64,000 nucleotides of DNA from Marchantia polymorpha subsp. ruderalis (GCA_037833965.1 AP031356.1:23396501-23460500), one strand, 5' to 3'. Positions 32,229-43,680 are shown, numbered from the stretch's first letter. Made by a program: numbers and translations. Notes: generated by a model not told the origin, from the sequence alone.

Positions 32229-32269
32229 GTGCGTCAACACCAGAATACTTGAGTAGCAATTCTCGGTGA

Positions 32270-35080
32270 ATGTCGACGAGCAATAGTGTGGGAAACCTGA
32301 GTGCGAGAGCCACACGAAAGCTCCGTCGAGATTCAGAAAAAGCCGTAGAAGCAAAACGGCGAACTAAAAAGAAGACTCCAGGTGAAGACTCTGCAGAAAG
32401 ATCGCCATCACCGACTGCTGGAAGACAAAGGCGTTCCACTTCACCTACCGCGAGCATTGAGCTAACAGTTCTATTGGAAATTCCTCCGACAGAAACTCTT
32501 CCTGAGTTTGGCCAACCTAGGATCAGTCCGTTGACAGGATCACCAATGGCAGACCATCAAGCCAATCTCCGCCAGGTGTTTTCCCAACCTTTCACGAAAC
32601 ATTCGTATCCAAGATACACGGGAACGGGCGATGACGATGATGCAGATTCATACATAAAGCTCTTCGAGTCTGACTCCATCACCAATCGTGAGACCAGTGA
32701 TGAAGACAGACTGCGAATCTTTCCTAGCTTGCTACGCAGGAGAGCTCGTAGCTGGTACAATCATGAGAGCACCGACCCCACTGGCATCCGGACCTGGGCT
32801 CAGCTCAAGGAAAAGTTTCTGAGGCATTTTCGCGAACTCGGATATGACAGTCGAGTACTGACCCGGCTTCGAAATCTTCGACGCGAGCGGAAGGAGAATC
32901 TTCGAGACTATACTGAGAGATTCCAAGACCTCCTAGATCGAATTCCGAAGACAGGCCCAGGAGAACCATTTTCGGTGCAACAAGCAGTGGATTGGTATGT
33001 GACAGGGCTCTCAAGAGAAATGGAGACCTTCTGCAGGAGAGGCAAGGCTGACACAATCCAAGATGTGATAGCTTCGGCAGAGACCTTTGAAACGTCAACC
33101 CTTGACACTCGAAGACGCGACCGACGGTCGACGAAGAAGAAATCGCAAGGCGGACGTCGGAAGAGAAGGAACTCGCCTTCCTCGTCAGAAGAATCAAGCT
33201 CCTCCAAATCGAGTTCTTCCTCGGAAGAGGAAGAGGACTCGTCATCTTCAGAGGAGGAAAGACGGAAGAAGAAACGCAGTACGATCAAGAAGAAGGATCG
33301 GGGTAGGGGAATCCCAGTGAAGAGTCAAGGGGACATCGCAGCCAAGGTGGACAACCTGGTGAAGAATTTTGCGGACCTAAAAGTTCATGTAGTGGGAGGC
33401 CAAGACCGACGTAAATCACCTGCGAGACAGCGAGCGAATCTCTGGTGTACTACGTGCGGACAGGTGGGACATGCCAACACGGAGTGCATGTCCGCTCGCC
33501 CGACTTACCCAGTGAATGCGGTCGAATGGGCACCACAGTGGGAGAACCCCATTTATTATGCTGAGCCGGCTGAGGACACCGCCTACGCGGTTCAGACAGC
33601 TCCGGCTACAACACCGAACCCACCTGTGCATATACCGCGCTTTGTTCCGAGGGAAATGGCGGGTACGCTCCCACCGAGACGCATGGCACCTCCAGGCAAT
33701 TTCAACCGACCTCCACCACAAGTCAATGGTTGCTATAACTGCGTGGACATGGGACATTACGCGCCGAGCTGCCCCCACCCGAGGAAGCAAACTGGGTATG
33801 TACCGTTGTGCAGCAATTGCAAGAAGTCTGGACATACGGCAGCTGAATGTGATCAGCCACCAGTCGCCAGGCAAACCGTGCGTTTCGTGTCGACACCTGG
33901 CAAGGAAGAAGTGCAGGTCAACCAGGTAGAGCTGAGCCCGGACCCAGTTGAAGAAGACAAAGTATGGCCGGAAGAAGAAGTAATGTGCGGACGGGTAGAG
34001 ACCCGAAGTTCGAAGAGGAGGGGAGAGGACCACGAGGACACTCGCCGCCTTGAGCGTAGGGAAGAGAGGAGGAAGTCTAAAGAAGAGGAGAAGTCTAGCC
34101 GAAGAAAAAGGCCGGGTACACCTCCAGCGATACGGAACATCCAGCCGGTGCAGAACTCGGAGAAGGTGGACAGGTCTTCAGAAGAGTTCCGGACCCGAGA
34201 CTACCTTCCGGACATCAAAGATGAGGTGAGTCACCTCATCAAGGAAGCACTGAGCGCCGGAACGATATCCGACGACCGGAAGGCGGCTAAGCCCCATACA
34301 CCACTTCCGACCGCGACTAAAGAGAGGGTGGCGGCTATGACTTCCAACACTTCCTACGACATAGTGGAGGACATAGGGAGTCAGAGGGCAAATATTTCCT
34401 TCCACCAGCTGTTGGAGGACAATAAGACGTACCGAAAGATGCTGATGCTTTCGTTGCGCCGACCACGCAAACCCCGAAAAGGGAAACTTCCGGCTGTGTA
34501 CAGAGTGGAAGGAGGAGACCTAGGACCTCCGGAGATCGAAGTAGAGATCGGAGGCTGCATCATACATAAGGTACCAGTGGACTCCGGCTCGGGCGTGAAC
34601 ATCATGACCGAGGAGACAGCGAACTCCTTGGGGTTCCAGACCTTCGAGCCTACAACCCGAGTGTTGCGGCTGGCCGATCAAACGCGCAGAATGCCGCTAG
34701 GAATGTTGAGCAATGTGAGAATCAACATTGGAGGAGTGGACTTTCAACTGTCCTACATAATATTGCAGCCTCTAATGAAGAAAGGTTATGATGTGCTGCT
34801 TGGCAGACCGTGGCTATACGATGCCAAAGCAAGGTGTGACTGGAGGAGGAAGAGATTGCAGTTCCGGAACCCTGCGGACCCTCCGACTGTCATTTGCGTA
34901 CCATGGACCAAGGTACCACACGAGGGCAAAACACCTTCGACCACCTCCGGTTACACGACTGGAGGGGAGACCAGCTCGTCATGCACTTCAGAGACAGAAA
35001 TGTCGGATGAGTTTGTGGGTTACGTCACTTGCTGCTCCATTGAGGAGGAAGGGGACGATGTGCATCCGGATGACGAATAG
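32270..35080 (+). CDS. gag-pro: E3 gag-protease polyprotein, 936 aa, intact
   Basis: It begins MSTSNSVGNLSARATRKL and ends HPDDE. The layout matches E2: capsid core about 105-260 (YIKLFES, ARSWYNHES, AVDWYVTGLSREMETF); a Ser/Glu tract; three CCHC knuckles (CTTCGQVGHANTEC, CYNCVDMGHYAPSC, CSNCKKSGHTAAEC); and protease with DSGSGVN near residue 769 and LLGRPWL. It is uninterrupted even though the element is old and its U3 frame is full of stops. The identity to E2 gag is clear but the spacer regions differ, which defines family B. Confidence 0.95.
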   Translation: MSTSNSVGNLSARATRKLRRDSEKAVEAKRRTKKKTPGEDSAERSPSPTAGRQRRSTSPTASIELTVLLEIPPTETLPEFGQPRISPLTGSPMADHQANLRQVFSQPFTKHSYPRYTGTGDDDDADSYIKLFESDSITNRETSDEDRLRIFPSLLRRRARSWYNHESTDPTGIRTWAQLKEKFLRHFRELGYDSRVLTRLRNLRRERKENLRDYTERFQDLLDRIPKTGPGEPFSVQQAVDWYVTGLSREMETFCRRGKADTIQDVIASAETFETSTLDTRRRDRRSTKKKSQGGRRKRRNSPSSSEESSSSKSSSSSEEEEDSSSSEEERRKKKRSTIKKKDRGRGIPVKSQGDIAAKVDNLVKNFADLKVHVVGGQDRRKSPARQRANLWCTTCGQVGHANTECMSARPTYPVNAVEWAPQWENPIYYAEPAEDTAYAVQTAPATTPNPPVHIPRFVPREMAGTLPPRRMAPPGNFNRPPPQVNGCYNCVDMGHYAPSCPHPRKQTGYVPLCSNCKKSGHTAAECDQPPVARQTVRFVSTPGKEEVQVNQVELSPDPVEEDKVWPEEEVMCGRVETRSSKRRGEDHEDTRRLERREERRKSKEEEKSSRRKRPGTPPAIRNIQPVQNSEKVDRSSEEFRTRDYLPDIKDEVSHLIKEALSAGTISDDRKAAKPHTPLPTATKERVAAMTSNTSYDIVEDIGSQRANISFHQLLEDNKTYRKMLMLSLRRPRKPRKGKLPAVYRVEGGDLGPPEIEVEIGGCIIHKVPVDSGSGVNIMTEETANSLGFQTFEPTTRVLRLADQTRRMPLGMLSNVRINIGGVDFQLSYIILQPLMKKGYDVLLGRPWLYDAKARCDWRRKRLQFRNPADPPTVICVPWTKVPHEGKTPSTTSGYTTGGETSSSCTSETEMSDEFVGYVTCCSIEEEGDDVHPDDE

Positions 35081-35096
35081 CAACTAGCAGTCGGAC
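35078..35096 (+). promoter_or_regulatory. E3 UAG readthrough site and stub of pol
   Basis: TAG CAA CTA fits UAG-CARYYA. The following in-frame codons (QLAVGL) match the start of E7 pol (QLTIGL) and stop where E4 begins. Confidence 0.8.
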
Positions 35097-35458
35097 TGTG
35101 GAAGTGGAATTGGAAGTGTTGTAAAAGCCGGAGTTGGGAGTCGCTACCCGCAGCTTCGCTGAGTGTACTCTTGAGAGACCCTCCCCCTGAAATCTTGAGT
35201 AGAGGTCCTAATGGATCTCTTGGTTGTGTTTCTGTAGTTTCAGGTGTGTGTGTGTGTGTGTTACGCTGCACTGTGCGACCTCCGAGTGCGCTCTGAGTGG
35301 ACACTTGCAGTATTTCTGGGAGTGACAGTCGCCTGAGAATTCAAACTCCTCAATAGTCTGTTAAACGTGACACTTTGTACCCTGTGTGTTCCTCTGTCCC
35401 TATCGGTTCGACCTTTCTACCACTATATTGCAGTTTTAGCCTTTAGTGGGTTATTACA
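35097..35458 (+). repeat. E4 left LTR remnant, plus orientation
   Basis: TGTGGAAGTGG, then from about 35112 sequence homologous to the R-U5 of family A (GGAAGTGTTGTAAAAGCCGG, a TG tract near 35244) to the terminus TTATTACA. U3, the U3 frame and the TATA are missing. No PBS follows. Confidence 0.75.
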
Positions 35459-35920
35459 TTACCGACCTGAAAGTCCACGTGGTGGGCGGCCAGGATCGAC
35501 GGAAGTCTCCAGGGAGAGTGCGAGCGAACTTGTGGTGCACTACGTGCGGGGCGGTGGGACATGCAAATACTGAGTGTCTTACCATCCGTCCGTCATATCT
35601 AGTCAACGCAGATGAGTGAGCACAACCGTATTATGGGGAAACTCCCCAGTACTATGGAGAGGCGAGCGAAGAGGCAGCCTACGCCATCCAGTCGGTCCCC
35701 GTTACTACTTCAATTCCGCCAGTGCATATCCCCCGGTATCATCCGATAGACAGGGCCACTACGGTACCTGTGAGGCGCAGGGCACCTCCAGGGACATTTG
35801 ACCCACCGCCACCGCGAGCTTGTTTTAATTGTGGGGAGGTAGGACACTACTCACCTCAGTGTCTCCATCCCAAAAGGCAAACCGGGTATGTTCCAACCTG
35901 TAGTAACTGCAAGAAGTCGA
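35459..35920 (+). pseudogene. gag: E4 gag fragment (zinc-knuckle region), plus strand
   Basis: It translates as DLKVHVVGGQDRRKSPGRV, the knuckles CTTCGAVGHANTEC and CFNCGEVGHYSPQC, and the beginning of the third (CSNCKKS). An in-frame TGA lies near 35617. It begins directly at the LTR terminus and ends at the inversion junction. Confidence 0.85.
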
Positions 35921-35924
35921 CGCC

Positions 35925-37106
35925 GACGGCGAATGCAGATGTGTCGACGTAGACATGGAAGGGTCGATCCCAATCTGGGCTCCTTAGTACTGGAGCAGTC
36001 GTGAGTTTCGCTTTAAGAGCCTCGAATGCTGATTGCTGCTTGGCACCCCAGGCATAAGGCTTGTCCTTCTTTAACAACTTGGTCAGGTCGGCCGCCAAGA
36101 TCGCATACATGTGTATGAATCTTCGGTAGTAGCCCACATGACCCAGGAATGCTCGAAGCTCCCTCAGATTCGTTGGTGGCTCGAGCTCGAGTATAACTTT
36201 GACCTTCTCGATGTCCATTGCAATGCCGTCTGACAAAACACGATGGCCCAACAAGATTCCACTAGTCATAAAGAAAAAACACTTCTCGGGGTGCAGCGAT
36301 AAACTGCTCTTCCTACATTTATCAAAGGTCTGCTTCAGGTGACCTAAGTGTTCTGACCGCTTTCCAAAGACACAGAAGTCGTCTATGAATATTTCTAGGA
36401 ACTTCCTCAGCTGCTCCTGAAAAATATTGGTCATCATCCGCTGAAAGGTGGCAGGTGCATTGCACAGACCGAAGGGCATCTTGTGATACGCATAAGTTCC
36501 CCAATCGGTTGTGAATGTCGTCTTATCCTTGTCCTGTTCCCGGATAGACACCTGATTGTAACCTGAGAACCCGTCTAGGAAGCTATAGCACTCATGTCCC
36601 GCAACATGGTCTAAAATGGCATCCGTGAACGGCAGAGGGTGGTGATCCTTACGTGTTGCTGCATTCAACTTTTGGAAATCCTGACACACCCGTATCTTAC
36701 CCGTCAACTTCTTCGGTACGATAACAATCGGCGATACCCATTCACTGCTGAGCACTGGGTAAATAATATCGGCGCTCAGGTACTTATCTATCTCCTCCTT
36801 AACTAGCAAGGAGTATTTTGGGTTGAGGCGATACTGGCGTTGACGTATGGGTAGTGTTTCATCCAGTAAATCAATGCGGTGTTCTCCATACCGTGCAGGT
36901 ATCCCCTTCATGTCTTCTATCTTCTAGGCGAAGACATCAACGTAGCGACGAAGGAAGGCCTGTACCTCCCTTAGCTCATCTCCTTCCACCGTGCTTGATA
37001 CCTTCAAGCACTTGTCAGGACTGAGTTGTACTTCGTGACAGTCACTAGGGTCGACAATGCCCTCTGTGTGACTCGTCTCACTCCTTCCCAGTCCTACCGT
37101 TAATTG
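35925..37106 (-). pseudogene. pol: E4 pol fragment (RT to start of RNase H), minus strand
   Basis: It follows the gag TAG in the same frame. RT motifs (FLDGFSGYNQV, FIDDF) are intact. The fragment stops at HVYVDTSAFAVGV in RNase H, where it meets the plus-strand gag fragment. TAG at 36924-36926 replaces a Trp codon (FAWKIEDM in E2). Most of RNase H and all of integrase are absent. Confidence 0.85.
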
Positions 37107-39815
37107 CTATTCGTCCTCCGGCTGAATAGCGTCTGGTTTCTCTTCTAAAGAACAGCAGGCAACGAATCCCACAAAATAATCGGATTCAGTGGCACTGGAG
37201 TCTGATCGGGCGGCCGAATCACTGTCCACCCCCGATGTGTAACCTGCACTAGTCGACGGTGTCTCCCCTTCATGTCGGACCTTGGTCCATGGCACAGTGA
37301 TAGTCTTGGTCGGCTCCTTAGGATGGGGGAACTTAAGGCGATGCCTACGCCAGTCACATCGTACTTGCGCGCCATACAACCATGGTCGCCCGAGCAGGAT
37401 GTCATAGCCTTGCTTCAGCATGGGCTGCAGGATGATATAGTTCAACCGAAACTCCGCACCACCGATGTTTGTTCGGATATTGCGCAGCATACCTACAGGC
37501 ATCCTCCGCGTCTGATCCGCTAACCTCAACACACGCCTCGAAGGTTTGAAGTCACTGAACCCCAAAGCTCGCGCAGTGTCCTCCGTCATTATGTTGACTC
37601 CTGATCTAGAGTCTACTGGTACCTTGCGTACACAACACCCTTCTATTTCCACATCGATCTCTGGAGGTCCCTGGTCTTCGCTGGCCACTTGGTACACCTG
37701 GGGGGTTTTGGCTACGCGCGGCTTCCGAGGGCGTCGTAACGAAAGCATCAACATCTTCCGATACGTCTTGTTGTACTCCAGGAGCTGGTTGAACGTGATG
37801 TTCACTTGCCGGTTCCCGATATCCTCTACTAAGTCATAGTGGACGCGTCGGTTTGGAGTCGACGTCCTGCGATGTTCCAAAGTTGCTACCATCCGCGCAC
37901 CAAAGGGTGTTGACAAGTCTTGGTTGCGGGTCGCTTCTTTCAACAAGTTCGCTACCTCCTCTTTGATATCCGGGGCATAGTCCCGCTTCAGCACGCGTAT
38001 TGGCTCATCCTCGACCGATGTATTGGTCCGCACTGCTGGTGCTTCTCGCATAGCCGAAGGCTTTCGTGCAGGTCGCAAGTCGGACTTGCTGGTTGCCTTC
38101 TCTTCTCCCTTTCCTTTGCGGTCGTCGGCCTTCCGACCGTGCTTGCGAGTGTCGCGCTCTTCTTCCTTTGATTTCTTTGAACTTCGAGTTTCCACTCGTC
38201 CGCACATAACTTCTTCCGTCGGCCATTCTTCTTCTTCGTCATTTCTGTCCGAACTCACTTCGACCTGGTTAACTTGGACGTCCTCCTTGGCAGGTGTTGT
38301 CACAAATCGCACCGTGGGCCGGTGAACTGGTGGTTGATCACACTCTGGTGCAGTATGTCCAGACTTCTTGCAGTTACTACAGGTCGGAACATACCCGGTT
38401 TGCCTTTTGGAATGGGGGCACTGAGGTGAGTAGTGTCCTACTTCCCCACAATTAAAACAAGCTCGCGGTGGCGGTGGGTCAAACGTCCCTGGAGGTGCCC
38501 TGCGCCTCACAAGTACCGTAGTGGCCCTGTCTATCGGATGATACCGGGGGATATGCACTGGCGGAATTGTAGTAGGAGCGGGCACCGACTGGATGGCGTA
38601 GGTTGCCTCTTCGCTCGCCTCTCCATAGTACTGGGGGTTTTCCCCATAATACGATTGTGCCCACTCAACTGCGTTGACCGGATATGACGGACGGGTGGTA
38701 AGACACTCAGTGTTCGCATGTCCCACCGCTCCGCACGTAGTGCACCACAAGTTCGCTCGCACTCTCCCTGGAGACTTCCGTCGATCCTGGCCGCCCACCA
38801 TGTGGACTTTCAGGTTGGCGAAGTCCTTCACAAGGGTCTTCACCTTCGATGCAATGTCTCCCGGCGCTCTGTCCATAGTTGTTTGTCGTGGGCCTTTCTT
38901 CCTTGCTGCCCCATGCTTCTTTCTCTTCTTCTCTTCCTCCGACGAGGAGAGAGCGACTCCCGTCGCTCTCTCCCTCTTCGGTTGAGAGTGGAAGTCTCAA
39001 AGGCTTCCGCCGATGCAATCACGTCTTCGATAGTATCGCACTTACTGTGTCGGCAGAAAGTCTCCATCTCCCGGGTTAAGCCGGTCACATACCAATCCAC
39101 AGCTTGCTGCACCGAGAAGGGGGACCCTGGTCCCGTTTTTGGTATTCTGTCAAGGAGGTCCAGAAATCTCTCAGTGTAGTCACGCAGACTCTCCTTCTTC
39201 TCCCGCTGCAGGTTCCGCAACTTCGTCAACACCCGACTGTCGTAGCCGAGCTCACGGAAACGTCAAAGGAACTTCTCCTTTAGTTGAGCCCATGTTAACA
39301 ACCCATTCGGATCGGTGCTCTCGTGGTTATACCAACTTCGTGCCTTCTTCCGCAGAAGGCTTGGAAAAATCCGTAGTCGGTCGTCATCGGTGATCTCGCG
39401 ATTGACACTGACTCTGAACAGCTTGATGTAGGAATTTGCATCGTCGTCATTCCCACTCCCTTTATACTTCGGATAGGAATGCTTAGTAATCGGCTGAGGT
39501 AGCTGCGCATTGGCTTGTCCGTCCGCCATCGGGGTATCTGTCGACGATTCTCGGGCGGTCGGTTCTAAATCACGGGGGGGGGGGGGGGGGGGGGGGATCC
39601 GCGCAAGGGATATCGAGTAGAACTGTAAGCACAAAGTTCGAATCTGAGTCACTGGGGGTAGCTTCCCCAAGGATGTCGGCCGGACTAGGCTTAGGTACTC
39701 TTTTTGATGTTTTCTTGTTTTGACGCCGTGTCTCTTCCACGGCCTTCTCTGAATCTCGCCGGAACTTGCGGGCAGCTCTCGCACTTAGGTTGCTCCCACC
39801 AGCTCCCGTCGACAT
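37107..39815 (-). pseudogene. gag-pro: E4 gag-protease, frameshifted
   Basis: It starts MSTGAGGSNLSARAARKF at 39815. The frame is lost at a 23-G run (39574-39596) and again by small indels near 39265 and in the Ser/Glu tract near 38950, which is shortened. From 38876 to 37107 the frame is open with three knuckles and a protease whose motif reads DSRSGVN, so the usual Gly after the catalytic Asp-Ser is replaced by Arg. It ends at TAG followed by CAA TTA. Confidence 0.9.
39574..39596. repeat. G23 homopolymer inside gag
   Basis: Twenty-three consecutive G on the plus strand, where E1 has CACGAGGAGGG. It encodes extra prolines and changes the frame. The length may be a sequencing or assembly uncertainty. 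Confidence 0.85.
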
Positions 39816-39857
39816 TCACCGAGCATGGCTGCTCGTAAACCCCGGTGTTGACGCAAC

Positions 39858-39877
39858 TGTCCCCGGCAGCGGCGCCA
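39858..39877 (-). other. E4 primer-binding site
   Basis: Identical to the E1 and E2 site, next to the minus-oriented LTR starting at 39900. Confidence 0.85.
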
Positions 39878-39899
39878 AAAAGAAGTTGTCGGCTTCTTA

Positions 39900-42800
39900 T
39901 GTAATAACCCACTAAAGGCTAAAACTGCAATATAGTGGTAGAAAGGTCGAACCCACAGGGACAGAGGAACACACAGGGTACAAAGTGTCACGTTTAACAG
40001 ACTATTGAGGAGTTTGAATTCTCAGGCGACTGTCACTCCCAGAAATTCTGCAAGTGTCCACTCGGAGCGCACTCGGAGGTCGCACAGTGCAGCGTAACAC
40101 ACACACACACACACACACACACCTGAAACTACAGAAACACAACCCAGAGATCCGTTAGGACCTCTACTCAAGATTTCAGGGGGGGAAAGTCTCTCGCAAG
40201 TACTCAGCGAAGCTGCGGGTAGTGACTCCCAACTCCGGCTTTTACAACACTTCCACTAGCTTGCTGCTAGCGTAGGAAACCCGGTTTGGACTGCCTACTT
40301 CGGATCGAAGTCACTTAGACGCGGTGAACAACACTCTCAACTCACAAAACGCGCAGAGAACACAGGTCCGCACTGAAGGACTCACTGTGAAACATTCCAG
40401 TAACACACCATAACAGTCTATTGAAGAGTTTGAATTCTCAGGCACTTGTCATTCCCAGAAATATTACAGGGGTTACCCTGAAGGCACCTGCTACAGCGTA
40501 ACCTGAATTTACAACCAAGGCTTACACGAAGTAGCAAAACTTCACTTTGGCATTCAGGGGAAAAATCCCGAAGGAGTACAATCAGGAACAAACACTCGAA
40601 GGTGTAGGGGCGAAACTATTCAAGTATCTAACTAGTCACTGGCTCTGAGCATCGGCAATCACCCGCGGGTGTAGATCCGAACTACTCAAGTCTCTAACCA
40701 ATGTACTAGCTCTGAACATTCGGCCGAAGGCCTTCAGCTACAAAATGCGGAACGCCAAGTTGTACCTCCTCTTGCGTGGTGACAGAACTAAGGACACAAA
40801 CACGCAGAGAAAATGAGTTCCTGATCTGCACTTCCAAAACTGGGAAAAATCCCAAGGCAAGACGCCTTAAACTACTTTATACCTTTTAAGTCCTAACTAG
40901 CACTACACTGCACTATGCTACAAGCCGGCACGAAACCACACTACACTACACTCCGCGGAACCTGTGCTTCGCCTCCTGCGCGACGGACTGCCGCGCACTA
41001 ACTCCCTACCCTGCCAGTCTTCCGCTCGACTGCGCAGTCCCAAACGCTGCAACGCCGCGGACACCTCCGCCTCGAGGGTGGACATGGTATCCCGCGCCTT
41101 CGACAGAAAGGAATCTAACTACTTCGCCACCTTCCGCCGACTCCTACTGTCACTTGACAACAACCCGGCTGCACGAAGCTCCAACTCACGCAGTGTGAGT
41201 TTCTCCTGCGCCGCCAGCTCCCAGTGGGCGTAGCCCTTGAGACAGTGGCCGACTCGCCTCGCCATCTCCTCCTTCGTGCGATCTGCCTCTCGCCTGCGAT
41301 CATCTTCAATTACCACCAACTGCGATTCGGCCTCCGCACGCTGAGCTCTCAATTCCCCGCACTCCGACTGCAGCCTGCGGATTAAATCCTCATCCGCCTG
41401 TCGTGCGAGCTGACACTCCGCCAACAACCGCGTCAATCGCACGAGCTCCTCTAATAGAACCTGATTCTGCGTCTTCTCAAATATCAGTTCTTCTGTGGTC
41501 TTCACCACATCCCTGGTGAGCTCTTCCAGTCTCGCCTACTTCAATGCGTCGTAGTGGGTGTGCGACTTCCGCACGAGATTATACTGTCCCCACAAACACG
41601 CATGCTTCTCCCGTAAATCCTTGAGTTCCTGATCCACCCTAGCTAGTAGCTTGCGTGTGTGGACTTTAGTGCGAGTCCGCCTGCGCACTAACTCGATGTA
41701 GGACCCCGGCTGGAGTGGATCGGCGTATTTATCAAATTTGCGATCCAAATACCTCAGCAGAGGTATGACCTGCTCGGAGAGCGCCGCCGCCGGCGCTCCA
41801 ACAATTTCCTCCTCCTCCTCCTCGGTGTCTCCCGATCCCGACATTGCTTCTTTGGAGCCTCCTTCGTCATCATCCGAGGGGAGGATTTCGGTCGCCATTG
41901 ATTGCGTTGGCGACTGACCCGAGTGGGGTTGCGAGTTGTCTATGGGTGCTGCCGCCGAAGGCACTCCTGCAGCTTCGCTGCTCCCCGCTAAAATGTCCAA
42001 GGCGGTGGGTGAATGTGGCCGTGCTACATCCCCATCATCCGCCTCTCGCTCGTTGATCGTGTCCTCTTCGCCGCTGACGTCCGCCGCCGAAGGCGATTGA
42101 GCGGAATGTGTCTGTGCGGGGTGTAATTGCGCATCGCGCACCCGAATTTCGTCCCGCGGACAGACAATCCGCTCCTCCGTTAGGTCCTGCGTGAGGGCTG
42201 CGTCTGGCTTGCGCGTAGGCGCAAGTACCGGCGCCTGGTCCGCCGCAGGCGCAGCGCCGAAGGCGTCTATCGCCGAAGGCGACAGAGCCAGAGGCCACTC
42301 GCCCGATGTCCCTGGCCCCGAAGGCCCTACCGCCGAAGGCGCATCTGCCGGCGGATTACCCGCCGAAGATGCGGTCTCCGCACGCTCCCTGCTCAAAACT
42401 CGTTGGCCCGAAGGCCCTGGCGCCGAAGGCGCAAATCGCGGCGCGTTATACGCCGGAGGATCTGGTCCCGAAGGCCCTTGACGCAAAGGCGGATCCCCCG
42501 CCGGCTCCTTCCCCTTCCTACTTTGTATCGGGGGTGACTCCTGCCTAGTCGTAGGCGGCCGCCTGTGCGTAGGCAAACTTTTTCTGCCTACGCGTAGGCG
42601 GAGGTCCACGTCCGCTTGAGGTCGCATATCCGCTGAAACTCGCCTGTGCGTAGGCGGAACACTCGTCCGCATCGCACGTGGTAACTCCGGAGGCCCTTGG
42701 CCCGAAGGCCGCCTCTCGTCCGTCAGAGGTGTAGCGTGGTCCGCCGCCCCTGCGGACGTCCGCGCTCTCTCGATCCTCTCCGGCGACGCACTTCCCTTCT

Positions 42801-43449
42801 CCGTGGCGATCGTCGCCGTGTCCGCGCTGCTGGCTGGTAACACAAGCCTGCGCGCCTTCTGCTTCGGCCGGCTGCACACTTCGTGTAGTGGCCGCTGTCG
42901 TATGGGAGCAGTGGGTTCTCGATGCTGCTCCTCCTCTGACTCCTCTCTCCATCGACGCTTCCGCGGCACTCTTGCTGCGGTGTGCTTCTTCCCTCGTCCC
43001 GCCGTGTCGGCGGAGTAGAAGCTGGTGAGCCCTCTGCATCGGTGTCGACCTCGTTATCCCGCACATACTTCCCGGGATGGTCGACGAACAATGGCGGAAA
43101 GCGAGCGAGCTCCGCCGCGGTCAGACAGTTCCTCTGCCGATAGAAGTTTATCAAGAAAGGGGAGAGGTGATTGAGAGTTTTCCCCTTCTCCTCAAATGCG
43201 TGCTGTCGCATCACTCTGTGCAGGATGCTCGCCCAGTGAACTAGAGCTCCCTCCAAGATGAGCTCCACAAAAGAAACCTGCCACAGGGTGATGTAGGAGG
43301 TGCGGCGTGGCTGCAGCAATTGCAGCAGCGCCGCCGCTAAAGTTCGGCGGAAGCGATCTTTGTAGTCGCGGGTCTTGTACCCATTCTTGGTAGACCTCTC
43401 CCGCTTGAACAATTCCACAAATTGCGCCTCGTCTTGCTTCGACACCTTG
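39900..43449 (-). repeat. E4 right LTR, minus orientation, cut by E5
   Basis: R-U5 spans 39900 to about 40850 (CA tract near 40097, duplicated block near 40400). TATA is at 40875-40881 with stem AAGGC/GCCTT at 40854-40868. The C-terminal two thirds of the U3 frame follow. The last bases CCTTG (43445-43449) should be the E5 target-site duplication. Confidence 0.85.
40918..43449 (-). pseudogene. U3-encoded protein, E4 copy, truncated and broken
   Basis: It runs from VSKQDEAQFVELF (43449) to WFRAGL and a stop at 40918. There is a frame change near 42970-43000, stops near 41536 and 41119, and a shorter coiled-coil segment. The conserved HCLKGYAHWEL motif is present. Palindromes here use TGCGTAGGCA-type stems instead of GTGCAC. 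It is a diverged family A copy. Confidence 0.85.
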
Positions 43450-43658
43450 TGTAATAACCCACTAAAGGCTAAAACTGCAATATAGTGGTAGAAAGGTCGA
43501 ACCCACAGGGACAAAGAACCCAAGGCAAGACGCCTTGAACTATTTTATACCTTCTAAATCCTAACTAGCACTACACTGCACTACGCTACACGCCGGCACG
43601 GGTGGGTTCGACCTTTCTACCACTATATTGCAGTTTTAGCCTTTAGTGGGTTATTACA
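43450..43658. repeat. Inverted repeat of LTR ends forming the left end of E5
   Basis: 43450 to about 43511 (minus-oriented LTR end) is the reverse complement of about 43601-43658 (plus-oriented LTR end). The arms are about 58 bp. The roughly 89-bp loop carries the TATA/stem-loop part of an LTR in minus orientation, with R-U5 in between missing. The arms are essentially identical by eye. Confidence 0.85.
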
Positions 43659-43680
43659 TAAGAAGCCGACAACTTCTTTT

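Larger units (their letters stand above)
28310..35096 (+). mobile_element. E3: family B Ty3/gypsy retrotransposon, oldest host element, truncated by insertions
   Basis: Plus strand: 5' LTR remainder 28310-32186, PBS 32209-32228, gag-pro 32270-35080, then six codons of pol before E4 interrupts. The first roughly 1.0 kb of the LTR lies on the other side of E1, outside the window, judging from the homologous LTR of E7 (54825-55835). The rest of pol and the 3' LTR should lie beyond the right edge. Confidence 0.85.
35097..43449. mobile_element. E4: family A-like element with oppositely oriented LTRs, rearranged
   Basis: The left end reads TGTGG, a plus-oriented LTR start, followed after a large deletion by plus-oriented R-U5 (to 35458) and a plus-oriented gag fragment (to about 35920). 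From about 35925 the orientation flips: pol start, gag, PBS and LTR are all on the minus strand up to 43449, where E5 interrupts. Both termini would thus be LTR 5' ends facing outwards. It is an inverted, palindrome-like copy, probably from aberrant reverse transcription or self-integration. Confidence 0.75.
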
